Below the pieces are notes generated by a model. The model had not been told where the DNA came from. It saw nothing but the letters and a program-made list of their open reading frames with translations, and made no database searches. Made by a program: the position numbers and the translations under genes. DNA of 7,703 bases from Phyllobacteriaceae bacterium. GTDB taxonomy: Bacteria > Pseudomonadota > Alphaproteobacteria > Rhizobiales > Rhizobiaceae. Shown here in pieces: positions 6,589 to 7,703 of the stretch. Each line of letters starts with the position of its first letter. The first letter of the stretch is position 1. The stretch covers positions 1-7,703 of the forward strand of contig JAHEGF010000159.1 of assembly GCA_024645155.1 (NCBI GenBank), in the 5' to 3' direction.

Positions 6589-7434
6589 ATGAGTGAACAA
6601 AACCGCTACACCGTCTCGGCCGACTGGCTGCAGCAGCACCTCGGTGATCCGGGCCTGTCGATCGTCGATGCATCCTGGTACCTGCCGGCGCAAAACCGTG
6701 ATGCCCGCGCCGAATATGACGAGGCCCATATCCCGGGCGCCGTTTTTTTCGATCACGATTCCGTCGTCGATCCGTCCTCCGAACTTCCCCACGCGTTGCC
6801 GTCTCCGGGCCTGTTTGAGCAATTCGCCAGTTCGATGGGCATTGCCCACGCCGACACGATTGTCGTCTATGACGGCCCGGGCATGTTCACCGCACCACGC
6901 GTATGGTGGATGTTCCGCACCATGGGTGCGAGAAACGTATTTGTCCTCGACGGCGGTTTCGACCGCTGGAAGGAAGACGGACGGCCGGTCAGCAGCCGGA
7001 AGGAACCGATTGCCTCATGTGCCTTCATCCCCGATTTCAACAAGTCGGGTGTGGTTTCCTTCAGCGACATGCAGCGCATAGTAGCTGAGGGCAGTGCGCA
7101 GATTGCCGATGCGCGCAGTGCCGGCAGGTTTACGGGCCAGGAGCCCGAACCGCGCGCCGGTCTGCGCTCGGGTCACATGCCCGGAGCATGCAATGTACCG
7201 GTGTTTTCACTATCGGATAACGGATTTTTGAAATCTCCGGAAGAATTGAAAGCGGTTTTTCGGCAAGCTGGCATCGATTTGAACCGGCCTGTTGTAACCA
7301 CCTGCGGGTCGGGTGTGACTGCGGCGGCCATTACCCTTGCGCTTCATGAACTTGGTCACAGCGACAATGCGCTCTATGACGGCTCCTGGTCGGAATGGGG
7401 CGGCCGCGATGACACCGCCGTCGAAACCGGGTAA
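6589..7434 (+). CDS. sseA: 3-mercaptopyruvate sulfurtransferase (two rhodanese domains)
   Basis: A 281-residue sulfurtransferase that takes sulfane sulfur from 3-mercaptopyruvate onto an active-site cysteine and passes it to thiols, thioredoxin or cyanide. Layout: an inactive N-terminal rhodanese domain (about 8-135) with D-A-S-W-Y-L-P (27-33) and H-I-P-G-A-V-F-F-D (47-55); a linker; and a catalytic C-terminal domain (about 155-275) with D-A-R (174-176), R-S-G-H-M-P-G-A (193-200) and the active-site loop C-G-S-G-V-T-A (239-245, Cys239). The C-G-S-G-V-T loop is the mercaptopyruvate type, as opposed to the C-R-K-G-V-T of thiosulfate rhodanese. Length matches E. coli SseA. There is no signal peptide, so it is cytosolic. 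The frame is open back to 6379, but those 210 bases are alaX coding sequence, and AGGA precedes the ATG at 6589. It is the third gene of the operon, and sits well beside a cysteine-using enzyme since 3-mercaptopyruvate comes from cysteine transamination. Confidence 0.93.
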   Translation: MSEQNRYTVSADWLQQHLGDPGLSIVDASWYLPAQNRDARAEYDEAHIPGAVFFDHDSVVDPSSELPHALPSPGLFEQFASSMGIAHADTIVVYDGPGMFTAPRVWWMFRTMGARNVFVLDGGFDRWKEDGRPVSSRKEPIASCAFIPDFNKSGVVSFSDMQRIVAEGSAQIADARSAGRFTGQEPEPRAGLRSGHMPGACNVPVFSLSDNGFLKSPEELKAVFRQAGIDLNRPVVTTCGSGVTAAAITLALHELGHSDNALYDGSWSEWGGRDDTAVETG

Positions 7435-7442
7435 TCCGGGCA

Positions 7443-7703
7443 ATGGCCGCGAAATCAAAAACCGTTCCACTCGAAGTGGTTGTCACCAGCCTTCAGATGA
7501 TGCAGCCATTACGAAAATTTCCGCCGATGCCGATCAACAAGCATCTGGCCTTGTTGAAGACTCGCAACATGCCGGTGCATTTCTACCGCTATCTGATCGA
7601 CCGGGTCGGGCGGCAGTGGAACTGGGTTGATGCTCTTCGCATGAGTGACGAAGAACTGACGCGCAAAATCGGTTCAAAAGATCGCGATATCCGCGTGCTT
7701 TAT
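7443..7703 (+). CDS. Probable GNAT-family N-acetyltransferase, 3'-truncated by window edge
   Basis: An ATG at 7443, eight bases after the sulfurtransferase stop, opens a frame that stays open through the last base (87 codons). The segment H-F-Y-R-Y-L-I-D-R-V-G-R-Q-W-N-W (46-61) resembles the Y-R-x-L-Y-x-x-V-G-x-x-W-x-W block near the N-terminus of a bacterial subgroup of GNAT acetyltransferases. The sequence just before it, P-V-H-F-Y, fits as well. The acetyl-CoA binding motif (Q/R-x-x-G-x-G/A) would lie beyond the window, so the assignment rests on the N-terminal third only. The ribosome binding site is weak (GGG at 7438-7440), suggesting coupling to the upstream gene. It is probably the fourth member of the operon. 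The acyl acceptor is unknown. Confidence 0.7.
   Translation, partial: MAAKSKTVPLEVVVTSLQMMQPLRKFPPMPINKHLALLKTRNMPVHFYRYLIDRVGRQWNWVDALRMSDEELTRKIGSKDRDIRVLY

Overview
The window looks like a stretch of ordinary chromosome from a moderately GC-rich bacterium, most likely an alphaproteobacterium. The basis is compact gene packing, codon choice and the overall character of the proteins; no rRNA or other phylogenetic marker is present. I see no mobile element, CRISPR array, tRNA or prophage remnant. Nearly every base lies in or next to one of eight genes, all with recognisable family signatures. Two of them run off the window ends.

Layout. (1) Bases 1-1566, + strand: adenine deaminase lacking its N-terminus, with its gene start outside the window. 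It is followed after 63 bases by a major facilitator superfamily (MFS) transporter (1630-2829, +). (2) Bases 2830-4621, - strand: an upstream short-chain dehydrogenase/reductase (SDR) gene and a downstream membrane-anchored or exported alpha/beta hydrolase gene, 22 bases apart and probably cotranscribed. The hydrolase stop codon abuts the transporter stop codon tail to tail with no intergenic base. (3) Bases 4622-4800: a divergent intergenic region that probably holds both promoters. (4) Bases 4801-7703, + strand: a tight operon of a fold-type II PLP enzyme of the cysteine synthase/cysteine desulfhydrase type, an AlaX-type alanyl-tRNA editing protein (4-base ATGA overlap), a two-domain 3-mercaptopyruvate sulfurtransferase (13-base gap), and the start of a GNAT-like acetyltransferase (8-base gap) cut off by the window end.

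How the genes may work together. The adenine deaminase and transporter could form a purine salvage pair, but the transporter's substrate cannot be read from the sequence. The SDR and hydrolase could act together on a lipid or other hydrophobic substrate; this is inference. The plus-strand operon joins two cysteine/sulfur enzymes to a tRNA-proofreading enzyme. A plausible reading is that cysteine or sulfide turnover is coupled to protection against mischarged tRNA. The operon is the most interesting part of the window, although each protein belongs to a known family. I found no clearly undescribed system.
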